A stretch of 64,000 nucleotides of DNA from assembly GCA_036250195.1 (NCBI GenBank), contig JAVHZZ010000001.1, positions 377,066,707 through 377,130,706 of the forward strand. The letters run 5' to 3'. Below are positions 33,991-46,460 of this stretch, one piece after another (position 1 is the stretch's first letter; each line of letters opens with the position of its first letter). The stretch is from Mixophyes australis. Taxonomy: Eukaryota; Chordata; Amphibia; Anura; Limnodynastidae. Under the pieces are notes generated by a model. The model ran no database searches. It saw nothing but the letters and a program-made list of their open reading frames with translations, and was not told the DNA's origin. Both the position numbers and the translations under genes were made by a program.

Positions 33991-36030
33991 ATTGACATGC
34001 TTTACAGGATCCACATTTGTGGAAACCCTTTAGTTTGCTTTGGTTAGTATTCTTATGGAAAAAATGACTGTGCACTAGATGATCCTTTACATTTTTTCAA
34101 TAGCGAAAAAATTTTATTAGGCAATCAGCAATATTTGTTGGATTTTATTATTGAAGGGCTGGTATCAGAGCTACCTACGAGAAATGTATACCTCTGTAAT
34201 TAGCCTGTCTAACGGCTTTAACCTGAGTTATATGACCAAAGATAGCCAACAATTAGGCAGTCAGTAACTAATGACTGCCACTTCTATATATAGCTAGAAG
34301 CCTATAAAATACAGATGAGAATGTGGACATGATAAGTGGCTGAAGCTCTGTTTTTCTATGACCATGGGAAGTTTACTGTTGGGCAGTGGGGGGTATACCA
34401 GCATGGTCTGAACAAATTATATAATATATTACTACCCACCTACACCTAATAGATTAATGGAGTACTATAGTGTCTCCATTAAGTGGCTCTAGATTTGACA
34501 TACTGGGTGGTCATATACACTATCGCTATCGATTTAAATGTTAAAAGGTGAAAACTTTAGTGGAGAGTTAACTGGTTAACCTGAGCACTACATAAGAATT
34601 ATCTTTCACTGATTAATAAATATGCAATAACACAATTGAAATAACATTCCAGACTATTAACCTTGGTAGAGATAAATCTATAAAGGTGTCTATTAAGAAG
34701 GAATTTGTGAGATAACAAAGCTAGTGCAGCTGGTCTGCATTTTTAACCACAACACAGTAAATCACTATTGTTCACTACCTTGTTTTTAATTTTATTTCGC
34801 AACCCTGTATGAAACCGTTGGGAATTTTTTTGTAATGCATACCAATAAAATAGATGTTTTATAATTGATTTAAACATCCCAGATTACCTCTATATATACT
34901 TCCTCTCCCTTCTCTTGTATGACTTAAGTAATTGGGTGCACCCTTCAGAGAAATAAAGAGAAATACAAGTGATATTAATCCAGATCTAGATGAATGTTTA
35001 TTGAATTAGGGGATGTTCTATGATTTATATTATTGATCTAATAATCTGGTGCGGTTGATTTTCTTCTCTTTTCTACTCCCAGTGTCTATCTATCTCTAAT
35101 TATGTTATTGATTATGAAGTTTATCATTGAGTACTCCCTAACCCCACTTACCAACCACTCGTTGCAATCCACATTTTGCCAAACCCATGCACCTGGAAAC
35201 CGGCAAACTGTTGGCTATTTACGACACTCTATAAAGCCTTCTAAAAATGAAATTTCCAACTAACAGCATGTGTCTGGTGTTCATTACACTCCTGTTGCCA
35301 TCTTTAGTGAATTAATCGTTCTACTGACTGTAACATAAAAAAGTCCCAGCAAAAGAGAAATAATATATAAAGAACATACAGTATAAAATGTTATCCTGTA
35401 TTATAATATTACTTTTCCAGATATTCCAGAAACTTACCAGTTTGTGTAAAATGAAAAAATATTAACAATATTAGTTTGCATAAAAATAAGTTTATTTACA
35501 AAAAATAAAGTAATGTGACCTACTGACTGAGGACAGGGACAAGTCATCAGATAAACTGGCCACCAGGATCCTCAATGCGATGAAAACATCTGCTTATCTG
35601 AACAATAAAACTCACAAATTGACCCAGATCTGGAACCTATGGTATTACTAAAATACCTTAACCCACCAAAACCTCTCTACCAGTGAATTTTCAGACCTTG
35701 ATTGGTAGTTACAACACATTCAATTCAATAACCACCTGTCTAAGTTTGATGGTCCTTCCTATTTTTGCATTTCTCCTCCCCTGACTTGCTGGTTTTCTGG
35801 GGGTTGGTCTCCTTTCCCTCCACTACCTCTCTCCCCTTTTGTACACTAAGGTACCCACTGTGATATCATTGCTTTTATTATAATAGCTATGTTGTAAATC
35901 CTGTGCACATTCCCAGTAGTGTCTGTTACTGCTTACATCATTATTTCTTAAAACCAAAATAAAGTTGTTAAGAAAAATCAATAAAAATAACAATATGTTT
36001 TAAATAATAAATTAATCAAATAAATATCCA
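33991..36030. other. No recognisable feature
   Basis: Long AT-rich stretch between a MITE fragment and the first copy of the duplicated host-gene segment; no splice-bounded exon or repeat end recognised. Confidence 0.45.
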
Positions 36031-36049
36031 TAACAACAGGTTGATCTGT

Positions 36050-36522
36050 TGATCTCTTATCCTCTGACTTAAGAATTGTAGCAGTCTCTTGCTGGGATAT
36101 TTAGCGGCCTACTCTCGCTCCTTCTGAGCTTTCCTTTTCAAAGCCTCTCGTTCCTTTCTCTTCTCTGGGGGAATCGGTATAGAAACCTCCAGTTCCCCGA
36201 AACAAAGATGATTTTGAAATGCCGTGGATGTTAGGAGCTTTGGTGTTTTTCAGCCCTGCTTGGAAAGATGTTTTAGACAGCTGCATATTAGGAGTAGGCT
36301 TCTGCTGGAGGATGGGATCTGAAGTCATCCAGCAGAAGGCTGTTTTTATGTTACATTCCATCTCTTTTTGGGAAGATTTTGTCTGGTTTTGGATTTGTTT
36401 ACTCACAAATGTTCTGTTACCCAGTGCATGGATGAAATGAACAGACTCCTGTAGCTGAAGATGTAAGTTACTACTGTGGATTTTTAAAACTGTTATATCA
36501 GTGGTATTATTCATTACTACGT
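36050..36522 (-). pseudogene. Terminal exon of unrecognised host gene, copy I, broken
   Basis: On the minus strand a pyrimidine-rich acceptor (TTTTCTTTTTCTTTGCAG) precedes the exon at 36522, which starts ACGTAGTAATGAATAAT. The protein has the same segments as the copies at 57680-58213 and 61999-62534, including KPTPNMQLSKTSFQAGLKNT and KAPNIHGISKSS. After SSLFRG the frame slips by one base and the conserved basic EKRKEQEALKRKAQKERE stretch is lost into another frame. A phase check shows the start of this exon is still open. The gene is not recognised. The upstream exon found in the other two copies is missing here, because homology ends near 44240. Confidence 0.75.
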
Positions 36523-37067
36523 CTGCAAAGAAAAAGAAAATAACCTAATAAAATAATACTATAATACATAAAAAAAAAATATTATCATTCAGCAATACTT
36601 GTACTATTCTTACCAATATTATTCCATTGAAATCGTTCTATAAATCAGAGGGTGTACAGTCCATTAAGATGAAACTGAACTGAATAATCAGCAAAGGAGT
36701 GGTGGAATTTTCTACACTTTTTCACCAGGGCCTAGGTAACTGATGGGGTTTAGGGGGTTTTGTTGTTGTCTGTTTACTTATTTTCTTTAATTTAGTTACG
36801 TTTTAAAAAGGAAAATTACTTTCTCTTTCTAATCCCCTGTCCAACCAGCCGAAGGGAATTCCAGCATCAGTACTGGCTTGGATAACTACTGAGTGCCTAC
36901 TGCATTTATCTTTACTACTATTCATGACCATTTTACTAGCTATTACAGCTATTGATAGGTATATCCTGCTCCCCCCTCATCTCATCTGATGTCCTGCTCC
37001 TCACTTGAAGCCTCCTAACTCGCCACAACTTCTCCCTGGATCTGGAACTCCCTGGACTCTGCCTCAG

Positions 37068-37304
37068 CTCCCTGGAACTGTGACTCTGCCTCAGCTGCCT
37101 GGAACTGTGACTCTGCCTCACCCCCTCAGCTCCCTGGAACTGTGACTCTGCCTCACCCCCTCAGCTCCCTGGAACTGTGACTCTGCCTCACCCCCTCAGC
37201 TCCCTGGAACTGTGACTCTGCCTCACCCCCTCAGCTCCCTGGAACTGTGACTCTGCCTCACCCCCTCAGCTTCCTGGAACTGTGACTCTGCCTCACCCCC
37301 TCAG
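37068..37304 (+). repeat. 35-bp tandem repeats in the L2 5' region
   Basis: Units CTCCCTGGAACTGTGACTCT followed by GCCTCACCCCCTCAG repeat with a period of exactly 35 bp from 37095 (37130, 37165, 37200, 37235, 37270), preceded by a 27-bp short unit at 37068. Their position at the 5' end of a young LINE suggests promoter-type monomers, as known for some mammalian L1 families; the function here is inferred. Confidence 0.9.
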
Positions 37305-37802
37305 CTTGGACCTCGTCTTCGTCCTGCTCCCAAGCAACTCTAGGTATCATCTCACTACTTTACTCCACTGAACCGTCTTTCTCACAGTGACTCTCCTTCA
37401 TCCCCTTGGATCATCTCCGTTGCCTGCACCTTGGACTCGATTGGTACCTGTTACTATTCTACCTGATTATTTTATTTGCCATTATTTTGTTTCTACTGAC
37501 TTTATACTTACCACTAACTACCTTTTAACTGTTAATTATTCTTGCCTATTTCCATTGTCCTCATCATCTCTCTCTCTGTCGTTCCATGCCTTCCACGCCC
37601 TAATTGGTTATTGTCCTCCATCTTGCTATTGTCTCGCTGCTATTATTCTTTCCTGCTCTCCTCACTACCTTATCCGCTGTCCTCATTATCTTACTGTTCT
37701 GTCATTATTCTTACCTGTTCTCATCGTCCTTTTACCTCACTGTACTGTTCTTCCACGCCCTAATTCATTATTGTCTTCCACCTTGTCATTGTTTTCCTGC
37801 CA

Positions 37803-40800
37803 TTGTTCTTACCTGTTTTTCATTGTCCCCATTATCTCGCTGCTCTGTTACTCTCTCTCCCTACTATGCCTCCCCGCTCTCACCCCATACCCATACTCTC
37901 CCCCCGCCCTACCTCTCCCACCCCTCCCCGCCCTCCCCCGCGCGTTGCTCATCTTGTTAACCTCATCCCCATCTCCCCCCTCTCCTCTCCCCCCTTCTTC
38001 TGTGCCCTCTGGAATGCCAGATCTGTCCGCAACAAGCTGACTGCTATCCAGGACCTCTTTCTATCCAACTCCTTTAACCTTCTTGCAATCACTGAAACCT
38101 GGCTCTCCGATTCTGACACTGCCTCCCCCGCTGCCCTCTCCTATGGTGGCCTCTCCTTCACCCACTCCGCCAGGCCTGGGGCCCGCCCAGGCGGTGGAGT
38201 GGGCCTCCTCCTTTCCTCCACCTGTACGTTTCGTGTCATTCCCTCTGAACCCTCCCTCTCCTTCTCCTCCTTTGAAGCCCACTCCATCCGCCTCTTCTAC
38301 CCCATCCACCTCCACGTCACTGTCATCTACCGCCCCCCCGGCCCCACCTCCCTCTTCCTCGACAACTTTGCTGCCTGGCTTCCTCACCACCTCTCCTCCG
38401 ACCTCCCCTCGATCATTCTCGGTGACTTTAACTTCCCCATCGACAACCCCACCGACCCTGCTTCCAGCAAACTGCTCACCCTCTCTTCCTCCCTTGGTCT
38501 CACCCAATGGACCTCCTCCTCTACCCACTGCCTTGGTCACTCCCTTGATCTTGTCTTCTCCTACCTATGTAGTCTCTCTGACTTCTCCATCTCTCCCTTT
38601 CCCCTTTCCGACCACCATCTCCTCTCCTTTTCTCTCTCCTCTTCTCCTGCTCCCCTCCCCCTGCCCAAACCTACTCTGTCCATACGCAACCTCGACGCTC
38701 TTGACCCTGCCTCTCTGTCCTCCTCTCTCGATACCCTCCTTTCACCCCTTTCCTCCCAGGCCTGCCCCAACCAGGCGGTCTCCCTCTACAATCACACCCT
38801 CACCTCCGCTCTCCCTGCCCACTCCGTCCACCCCCACTGCTCCAAACCTCAACCCTGGCACTCCAAATTTACCCGCTTCCTCCAAAAATGCTCACGTACC
38901 GCCGAACGTCACTGGAGAAAATCCCGCTCCCTGGCGGACTTCCTCCACTTTAAATTCATTCTTTCATCCTACAGCTCTGCCCTCTCACTCGCCAAACAAT
39001 CTTTCTTTAAATCCCTCATCTCCTCCCAGTCCACTAACCCCCGCCGCCTCTTCGCCACCTTCAGCACTCTCCTGGCCCCCTCCCCTCCCCCCCTCCTCCC
39101 TGACTGCCTCCGACTTCGCCTCTTTGTTCTCTTCTAAAATCGAGGCCATCCGACTCAAAATCTCCTCCTCCACTCTCCCTTCCACCCCTCCCACTCTTCC
39201 GTCCTCCCCCCCCCAACCACCTTTTCCTCCACTCCTTCCGCCCCACCACGGGTGAGGAAGTCCACTCTCTCATTTCATCCTCCCCCCCACTACCTGTCCC
39301 CTGGATCCTATCCCCTCCCACCTTATTCGCTCCCTTTCCCCCACAACCTGCTCCCACCTCGCTCACCTATTTAATCTCTCCCTCTCCACTGGCATCTTCC
39401 CCTCCTCCTTCAAACATGCTCTCGTATCCCCCTTTCTTAAGAAACCTAATCTCGATCCCACTTCTCTCTCGAACTATCGCCCCATATCTCTTCTCCCTTT
39501 TGCCTCCAAAATTCTCGAAAGGCTTGTCTGCAGCCGTCTCACCTCCTACCTTTCTGAACACTCCCTCCTTGTTCCTCTCCAGTCTGGCTTCCGCCCCCTT
39601 CACTCCACTGAAACTGCCCTGGCTAAAGTCACCAACGACCTCCTCTCTGCTAAAGCCAGCGGCCACTTCTCCCTTCTCATCCTCCTTGACCTCTCTGCAG
39701 CCTTCGACACCGTTGACCACCCCCTCCTCCTCCACACCCTCCAGTCTCTCGGCTTCTCCGGCCCAGTCCTGTCCTGGTTCACCTCTTACCTTGCTGACCG
39801 ATCCTTCTCTGTCACCACCTCTGGGTCTCTCTCCCCCCCCCCCCGTCCACCCTTCCTGTCGGGGTCCCTCAGGGCTCTGTTCTCGGACCATTGCTCTTCT
39901 CTCTACACACCTCTTCCCTGGGTCAACTCATCAGCTCCTTCGGCTTTAACTACCACCTTTACGCTGACGACACTCAACTATACCTCTCCTCTCCTGATCT
40001 CTCTCCCTCCCTCCTCTCTAGAGTGTCCGCCTGCCTCTCTGCCATCTCCTCCTGGATGTCCTCCCGATTCCTCAAACTTAACCTCGCCAAAACTGAGCTC
40101 ATAGTTTTTCCTCCCTCTCATACCTCATCCCCTTCTGACCTCTCCATCACTGTCGACAACTCCTCTATCTCCCCTGTCCCCCAACTTCGCTGCCTTGGTG
40201 TCATCCTCGACTCCTCTCTCTCCTTTTGCCCCCACATCCTCTCTCTTGCTAAATCCTGCCGCTTCCAGCTGCGTAACATCGCTCGCATTCGGCCCTTCCT
40301 CTCCCAAGATGCCACAAAATGTCTCATCCACTCTCTGATCATCTCCCGCCTAGACTACTGCAACCTCCTCCTCACTGGCCTCCCCCACTCTCATCTTGCT
40401 CCCCTTCGATCTGTTCTTAACGCTGCTGCTAGACTTATTTTCCTTTCTTGCCGCACCTCTTCTGTCTCCCCCCTCTATCTAGCCCTTCACTGGCTCCCAT
40501 TCCCCTTCAGAATCCTCTTTAAACTCCTCACACTCACATACAAGGCCCTCGCCAACTCCACTGCGCCCTACATCTCCACCCTTGTCTCTATTCACACTCC
40601 ATCCCGCCCTCTCCGTTCTGCCTCTGATCGTCGCCTCTCTTCCCCCCTTATTACCTCCTCCCACGCGCGTATCCAAGACTTCGCCCGCGCTGCCCCCCTC
40701 CACTGGAACAAGCTCCCTCCCTCCATCAGAACTTCCCCTAATCTGTCCAGTTTTAAACGGGCTTTAAAAACCCACCTTTTTCTTAAAGCCTTTCAGTCTC

Positions 40801-40808
40801 CCACTTAA
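37803..40808 (+). pseudogene. L2 endonuclease-reverse transcriptase polyprotein, frameshifted
   Basis: The AP-endonuclease domain shows NARSVRNK (about 38017), ITETWLSD (about 38088), YRPPGPTSLF, GDFNFPIDNP (about 38420), LDLVFSY and SDHHLLSF, which together supply the Asn, Glu, Asp and His catalytic residues. The reverse transcriptase shows [11 protein letters not shown] (about 39583), [13 protein letters not shown] (box A, about 39684), [13 protein letters not shown] (about 39862), YADDTQLYL (catalytic, about 39958) and [11 protein letters not shown], ending [14 protein letters not shown] before the stop at 40808. The frame changes near 39090, 39210, 39285 and 39845, each time in a run of C. 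No internal stop other than those caused by the shifts was noticed. The protein nicks target DNA and copies L2 (and probably SINE) RNA. Confidence 0.9.
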
Positions 40809-41530
40809 CTCCCTACCTTTTCTGCTGCCTCTCCTCCTTCTTTCCCCTTCCCCGCCCCTGTCCCCCTATTCTCCCTCTCTCCCCTGCGTCTCTTTGTCTG
40901 TCCACCCCTTCCCTTAGATTGTACGCTCCTCTGAGCAGGGCCACCTCTCCTCCTGTTTCCACCACTTCTAACTCTGCTCTCCAGCTACTTTGCCCTCCTC
41001 CTCGACGACCCTCCCCCGTCCCCGTCCCCTCTGGGGGTCTCACTGTCTTCCGCCCCCTCCTTCTTGGGCTCCGTTGTTTGCCAATCCTCCCTCCCCCTTT
41101 CCCCACCCTCTCTAGCTGTGCATTGAGCTTACTGAGTTACTGTGCTTACTGTTTACTGTACTGTGCTGTCTCACCTTGTATTGTAATTCGTTTTGTCCCT
41201 GTACGGCGCCACGGACACCTTGTGGCGCCCTATAAATAAAAATCAATAAAAATCAATAACAATATATTACTGGAAATTAATATTAATGAGCATCTCACTG
41301 GACATTACTGAAACTAGTGAACATCATACTAGACATGACTACTTCATTTTATAGGCATTCCTGCTACTAATGGACATACTAATGGGTGTTATCATTGACA
41401 TACTTAGAGCTTGCTGGGCATTATTACTGCCATTGAAGATCTTTGAGCAATACCATCGGGCATATTACATGTTGCTGGGCATCACTGCTGGCATTTTACA
41501 TCTTGTGGTGTATAACAAATTATATATAAG

Positions 41531-42262
41531 GTCTTGCTGACATGTTTATTTGTATATTTGATTTTGCTGGGAATTATCTCTGGCAAATCAATAATTGGGA
41601 CATTTTTACTGGCATATAAGATAAATAGATTACAAGATAAAAATCCACACTATTTGTAAAAATGGGATGTCCTTTGAACTATCATTGGTTAAAATTTCCC
41701 ACAGAGTATGGTGGAAAAAATGTAAAGATGTTTCCCAACATTTCTCAAGTATCTGAGGGCTTCAATAAGTAAAAAACACTAGATCAGAACAATGTTTTTC
41801 TACTACTTTCTGGATCTTTAAGTTTTCAACAGCTCCAAATATAAAGAACAGTCTATATACTAAGATAGTAAGATACTTCAATCTAAAACTGTATTGCCCA
41901 TTTCCCTGTGGGCAGTTTTCTTTTCAGTTAATTTCTCTAGACAATGTGAGACCAAGAAAGGAAAATTTGAAAAAATGTTTAGGATGTTTTTTTCCTCAAT
42001 GTACCAATTGGATTATGTCTGATTAAGAGAGAATGAAGAGCTTTACCCAAGATATGATATGAATCTGATGAAGATGGAGAATAAAGGCTTTGATTGATTA
42101 CACATTTAGTTATACATGGCCTGGTGGGGTTGGTGTTATTTTATTAAAACTATCCTCATACTGCATCAGGCTTGGAGTCACTTTACTCCATCCAGGGATC
42201 ACACTTACACCTATTCCTGTCGTCTTTCAAAATTGCATATCATTCTTTTGCATCTTTGTATG
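41531..42262. other. Intron-like remainder of duplicated copy I
   Basis: AT-rich; no exon, repeat end or gene recognised. Confidence 0.4.
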
Positions 42263-42270
42263 CTTGAGAG

Positions 42271-43969
42271 CAGAGCCGGATTTAGACCTCATAGGGCCCT
42301 AGGCAGGATACTGTTTTTGGGCCCCCTCCCTGAAACAATCCATAGCACTATATTTTTGCAGCCTACCATATACCCCTATAGTTACGTAGAAGTGAAAGCA
42401 TGTGCCGCCGCATGCCTACCATATACCCCTATATTTAAGTAGATATGAAAGCATGTGCCGCTGCGCAGCGGCGGCACGCCGCCAAAGGAGGTGAGGGCGT
42501 GGCTTGCATCTTTGGGGGCGTACCTAACATGTGAAAAGAGCAAGGCCACCCTGCTGCAGAAAAAGGCACCCCTAAATAATTACCAAGCAGTCCCGTTTTT
42601 TTAAGTAGTTGGGTCAAAACAACATAATAAATATTGAAGTCAGGGCAGAAATACTTACTTAAGTTGTTTGCAAAAATAATACGCATAAATCCAAGTATGT
42701 GCTCTTGTCACTTTTGTCCCTCTATCATCACACTGTGCCCCTTCATTGTCACTTTTGCCCCTTCACAATATCACATGTGCCCTTTCCCCATCACCTCTGT
42801 GCCCATCACCATCCCCACCTCTGTGCCAATCACCATCACCACCAATGTGCCAATCACCATCACCACCTCTGTGCCCATTACCACCTCTGTGCCCTTCACC
42901 ATCACCACTTCTGTGCCAATCACCATCAACAATTCTGTGCCCCTTCACCATCACCACCTCTGTGCCCTTCACCATCACCACCCCTGTGCCCATCACCACT
43001 TCTGTGCCAATCACCATCACCACTTCTGTGCCAATCACCATCACCAATTCTGTGCCCCTTCACCATCACCACCTCTGTGCCAATCACCATCACCACTTCT
43101 GTGCCAATCACCATCTCTGTGCCCTTCACCATCACCACTTCTGTGCCAATCACCATCACCACTTCTGTGCCAATCACCATCTCTGTGCCCTTCACCACCT
43201 CTGTGCCCCTTCACCATCACCACTTCTGTGCCCCTTCACCATCACCACCTCTGTGCCCTTCACCATCACCTCTGTGCTCATCACCACTTCTGTGCCAATC
43301 ACCATCACCACTTCTGTGCCAATCACCATCACCACCTCTGTGCCAATCACCATCACCAATTCTGTGCCCCTTCACCATCACCACCTCTGTGCCCTTCACC
43401 ATCACCACCTCTGTGCTCATCACCACTTCTGTGCCAATCACCATCACCACTTCTGTGCCAATCACCATCTCTGTGCCCTTCACCATCACCACCTCTGTGC
43501 CCTTCACCATCACCACTTCTGTGCCAATCACCATCACCACTTCTGTGCCAATCACCATCTCTGTGCCCTTCACCACCTCTGTGCCCCTTCACCATCACCA
43601 CTTCTGTGCCCCTTCACCATCACCACTTCTGTGCCCCTTCACCATCACCACTTATGTCCCTTGTTTTACTTACCTTTCTATTGCGCGCTGCTCCTCCTCC
43701 GTCAGTCCAGATGTAAAAAAAAAAAAAAAAAGAAAGAGTCACGTGATCGCTAGTCGGGTCCCGGCAGCCTCTCCTCCTCTCTCTATCACTGAGACACTGA
43801 GAGGAGAAGAGGCTGCCGGGACCCGATTCGCGGCACCCGACCCCCCCTCCCCCGATTCGCGGCACCCCCCCCCCCCCCCCCGCGACTCCTGTCCCCCCCA
43901 GCTGTGCCCCCCGAGAGCCGCTAGGCCCTAGGCAGGTGCCTAGGTTGCCTAGCGGTAAATCCGGCCCTG
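42271..43969. mobile_element. Non-autonomous hAT-like element, 1699 bp, exact 8-bp target duplication
   Basis: CTTGAGAG lies directly outside both ends (42263-42270 and 43970-43977). Terminal repeats are CAGAGCCGGATTTA and, read inward from the right, CAGGGCCGGATTTA. Subterminal CCCTAGGCAGG words occur at both ends. The interior is a minisatellite with no transposase. A second left end of the same family lies at 44013. Confidence 0.92.
42775..43670. repeat. CACCATCACC minisatellite inside the hAT
   Basis: Irregular tandem units of about 18-27 bp built from TGTGCC(C), AATCACCATCACCAC or TTCACCATCACCAC and TTC/CTC. All six frames stay open over long distances because the repeat lacks stop codons; none is a gene. 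Confidence 0.93.
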
Positions 43970-44012
43970 CTTGAGAGTGATTTGTACTCATTAGCGATTG
44001 CCTCCGCTCAGA

Positions 44013-44055
44013 GCCGGATTTAGACCTCATGATGCCCTAGGCAAGATATTGGTTT
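44013..44055. mobile_element. Left-end fragment of the CAGAGCCGGATTTA hAT family
   Basis: CAGAGCCGGATTTAGACCTC then ATGATGCCCTAGGCAAGATA matches the left end at 42271. No right end or target duplication was found; the sequence passes directly into host intron homologous to 59015. Confidence 0.7.
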
Positions 44056-45317
44056 TATCAGGCTAACCTTACTTTTTGAGTAAAGGGGACATTTACTTTT
44101 TCATTATTGATCCATTATATCACAGCTTAGTAACAGTATACTTAAACTGGCTCATTTCCTTTTACACCTAATCCCCATCTACATGTAGATGTTGTAATGT
44201 TTATTAATATTTATAGTGTCAGCATGATTCATTTTGCAACTTTTTTTGTATAACTTGTGTAAAAGGATGTTAATATGTCCTTCGTTACTGCATATTTGCC
44301 TTTATTATCATATGCAGTGGTCGAAGTGGAAATTTAGAAGTGGGGTTATGGAAAATGTAAGTGAATGGAGTATGATAACTTGATCCACCACCTTTTGCAG
44401 GATATCAGATCTTAATTCCCTTTCTTCTGACTGTATTAATAATTAATAACTAGGCCCACCAAACACTAGAGACAGCACAGATCATTTAAACTTATATGTT
44501 CTCAAGCAGGGCCGGACTGGGACTAAAAATCTGCCCTGGCATTTATAGTCCACAGGCCCACCTCAGTTCCAGCAGGAAAGAAACCAAGGTGGCCCTGCGC
44601 GGCGGCCCCGAAAAAGGCGTGACCACATTGTGTTGTGGGTGTGGCCAACATGGGGCAATGATACATTCATTAAAATAAAACATTACATTTATCACGCCAC
44701 CCCCGAGGCACATTATGACAACCCCAGCCCACTGTACTTATCTATGCTTCTGGTGCTGCTGACATCCATCAGGGTGGGAACTTCCTGTAGAGTGAGCAGG
44801 GAAGCTCTTAGTCTCACAAGATTACCAAATCATGTGAGACTTAGAGCTCCTCGGCTTGCTCTGCAGGCTGTATCCTATCCAGAGACTTGGAGCGGCTATC
44901 CGCTCCCTCCTGCTAACCAGAGCTAGATTAACGCTTGGGGGGCCTGGGGTATTATGTAACATGGCTATCATTTTAGACAAAGGTTAGACAAATACACAGG
45001 CAATACTGTGTGCAATACTGTTAGTTGCACGCAGCTCTGCCTTCACAAGCAGTACAGTGTGATACCTCCCAACTGTCCTTGTAGTCGGCCCAAATCTCAC
45101 TAAACGAGACAGTCACCAAAATTCGGGACTTCCCCACCAGATTCAGGACAGTTGGCAGACTGTCCTGCTCTCTCCTACCTATTTTGTTAGTTTCACCACC
45201 TCTGGCTCCTGGTGACTTTAGATCAGTTGCTGCTTGTCTGGATACTGGAATGCTGGAGGCCCTATTTGGAAATAAAATGGGTACATGCAATTTAGAAGAC
45301 TCCAACCAGCCCTGGGG

Positions 45318-45463
45318 GTAAATGTATGAACCTCCGGATTCTTCAAGCTGCGCTGCCTTGTAAAGGGAGACTTCCCTTTACAAGGCAGCGCCGCTTTAAA
45401 TTTAAGCGCTGAAGACGCTGAACTCGCCAGAGTTGAAGAATCCGGAGGTTCATACATTTACCC
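45318..45463. mobile_element. Foldback MITE with a second palindrome at its centre
   Basis: Outer arms GGGGTAAATGTATGAACCTC and CGGATTCTTCAA are matched perfectly by their complement ending CATTTACCCC. Inside, GCCTTGTAAAGGGA-GACT-TCCCTTTACAAGGC is a further perfect hairpin. The whole unit is nested in the hAT element at 44507-46662. Confidence 0.9.
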
Positions 45464-46087
45464 CATGTGTTTAATCAAAACAACCCATGGTTTATAATTA
45501 GGCCTCCCTCCAGCCCCAACATTAAAATACTAGTATTCACATTTAATATAAATAGCTGCTGCTGCTGATAAATAAACCTATTTCCCTCCCTCCAAACAAC
45601 CCCAGCAATAAATGAAATAGCATTTACGTTTAATAAATATACCTATTTTCCGCAACCATCACTGCCATTAAATAATTCATATTCACATTTTTTTTCACAA
45701 ACGGCACCACTTTCAATTAATAGCCCCCAAACCACCCCAGCATTAAATTAAAGGTCCAATCACCCTATCTTAAATTGCTAGGCCCTAATATAAAATTAAC
45801 CTACATCACCCCACAAATAAAATAGCACTAATTAAATAATTAGCCCCCACCTAAACTTCACCATTAAATAGCCTACCTCCCGCATTATATTAACATTCTC
45901 CTCCTTCCCTCATGCCTGAGTACATGCCCCCAATTGATATTATACCACACAGTAGTGCCCCAAAATCATATTATGCCACAATAGTGCCCCCAGTTGAAAT
46001 TATGGCACACAATAGTGGCCCAAATCATATTATCCCATTTTTTTTGTGTCACCTTTCCCCTCCCCCGTTTTTTGTGTGGCACCTTCT

Positions 46088-46460
46088 CTCTCCACCCCCC
46101 CTGCCTGTTATTGTCCGGCACCTTTCCTCCCCCCCCTGTTATTGTCTGGCACCTTTCATGTTCTCCCCCCTGTTATTGTCTGGCACCTTTCCTTCCCCCC
46201 CCTGTTATTGTCTGGCACCTTTCATGTTCTCCCCCCCCCTGTTATTGTCTGGCATCTTTCCTCTCCCCCCCCCCCCCCGTTATTGTCTGGCACCTTTCAT
46301 GTTCTCCCCCCCTGTTATTGTCTGGCAACTTTCCTCCCCCCCCCCCCCTGTTATTGTCTGGTACCTTTCATGTTTCCCCCCCCCCCCCCTGTTATTGTCT
46401 GGCACCTTTCCTCTCCCCCTTTCCCCCTGTTATTGTCTGCCACCTTTCATATTCTCTCCC
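46088..46460. repeat. C-rich minisatellite, unit about 33-38 bp
   Basis: Roughly ten units of the form CCTGTTATTGTCTGGCACCT followed by TTC(ATGTTCT) and a run of 6-13 C. Unit length varies mainly in the C run. Long open frames across it are by-products of the repeat. Confidence 0.92.

Larger units (their letters stand above)
36965..41265 (+). mobile_element. L2 LINE, essentially full length
   Basis: About 4.3 kb, running from a C/T-rich 5' region with 35-bp repeats, through one long endonuclease-reverse transcriptase reading region, to a 3' end GGCGCCCTATAAATAAAAATC followed by AAAATCAAT repeats. It is far less decayed than the four other L2 copies and serves as the reference for them. It lies inside the intron of duplicated gene copy I. 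No clear target-site duplication was found, as is usual for L2. Confidence 0.92.
36600..44240 (-). other. Duplicated host-gene segment, copy I (intron part), with two large insertions
   Basis: Sequence at 36600-36960 matches 58330-58680. After the L2 (36965-41265) similarity resumes at about 41270 (ATTACTGGAAATTAATATTAATG), and after the hAT at 42271-43969 it resumes at 44050-44240 (CAGGCTAACCTTACTTTTTGAG), matching 59015-59165. So this is the same intron as in the right-hand copies, opened by later insertions. It is more diverged than the other two are from each other. Part of it (41270-41530, like 58620-58790) is a degenerate run of CATCTTACTGGGCATTACT-type units. Confidence 0.72.

Noticed and set aside
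37387..38040. 217-codon leucine/serine/proline frame upstream of the L2 polyprotein
   Set aside because: It reads the C/T-rich L2 5' region, has no recognised ORF1 domain and overlaps the endonuclease in another frame.
42634..43931. Several open frames of 300-400 codons, Cys/His/Pro-rich, on both strands
   Set aside because: They follow from the CACCATCACC minisatellite, which lacks stops in many frames. The array lies inside a non-autonomous hAT element.
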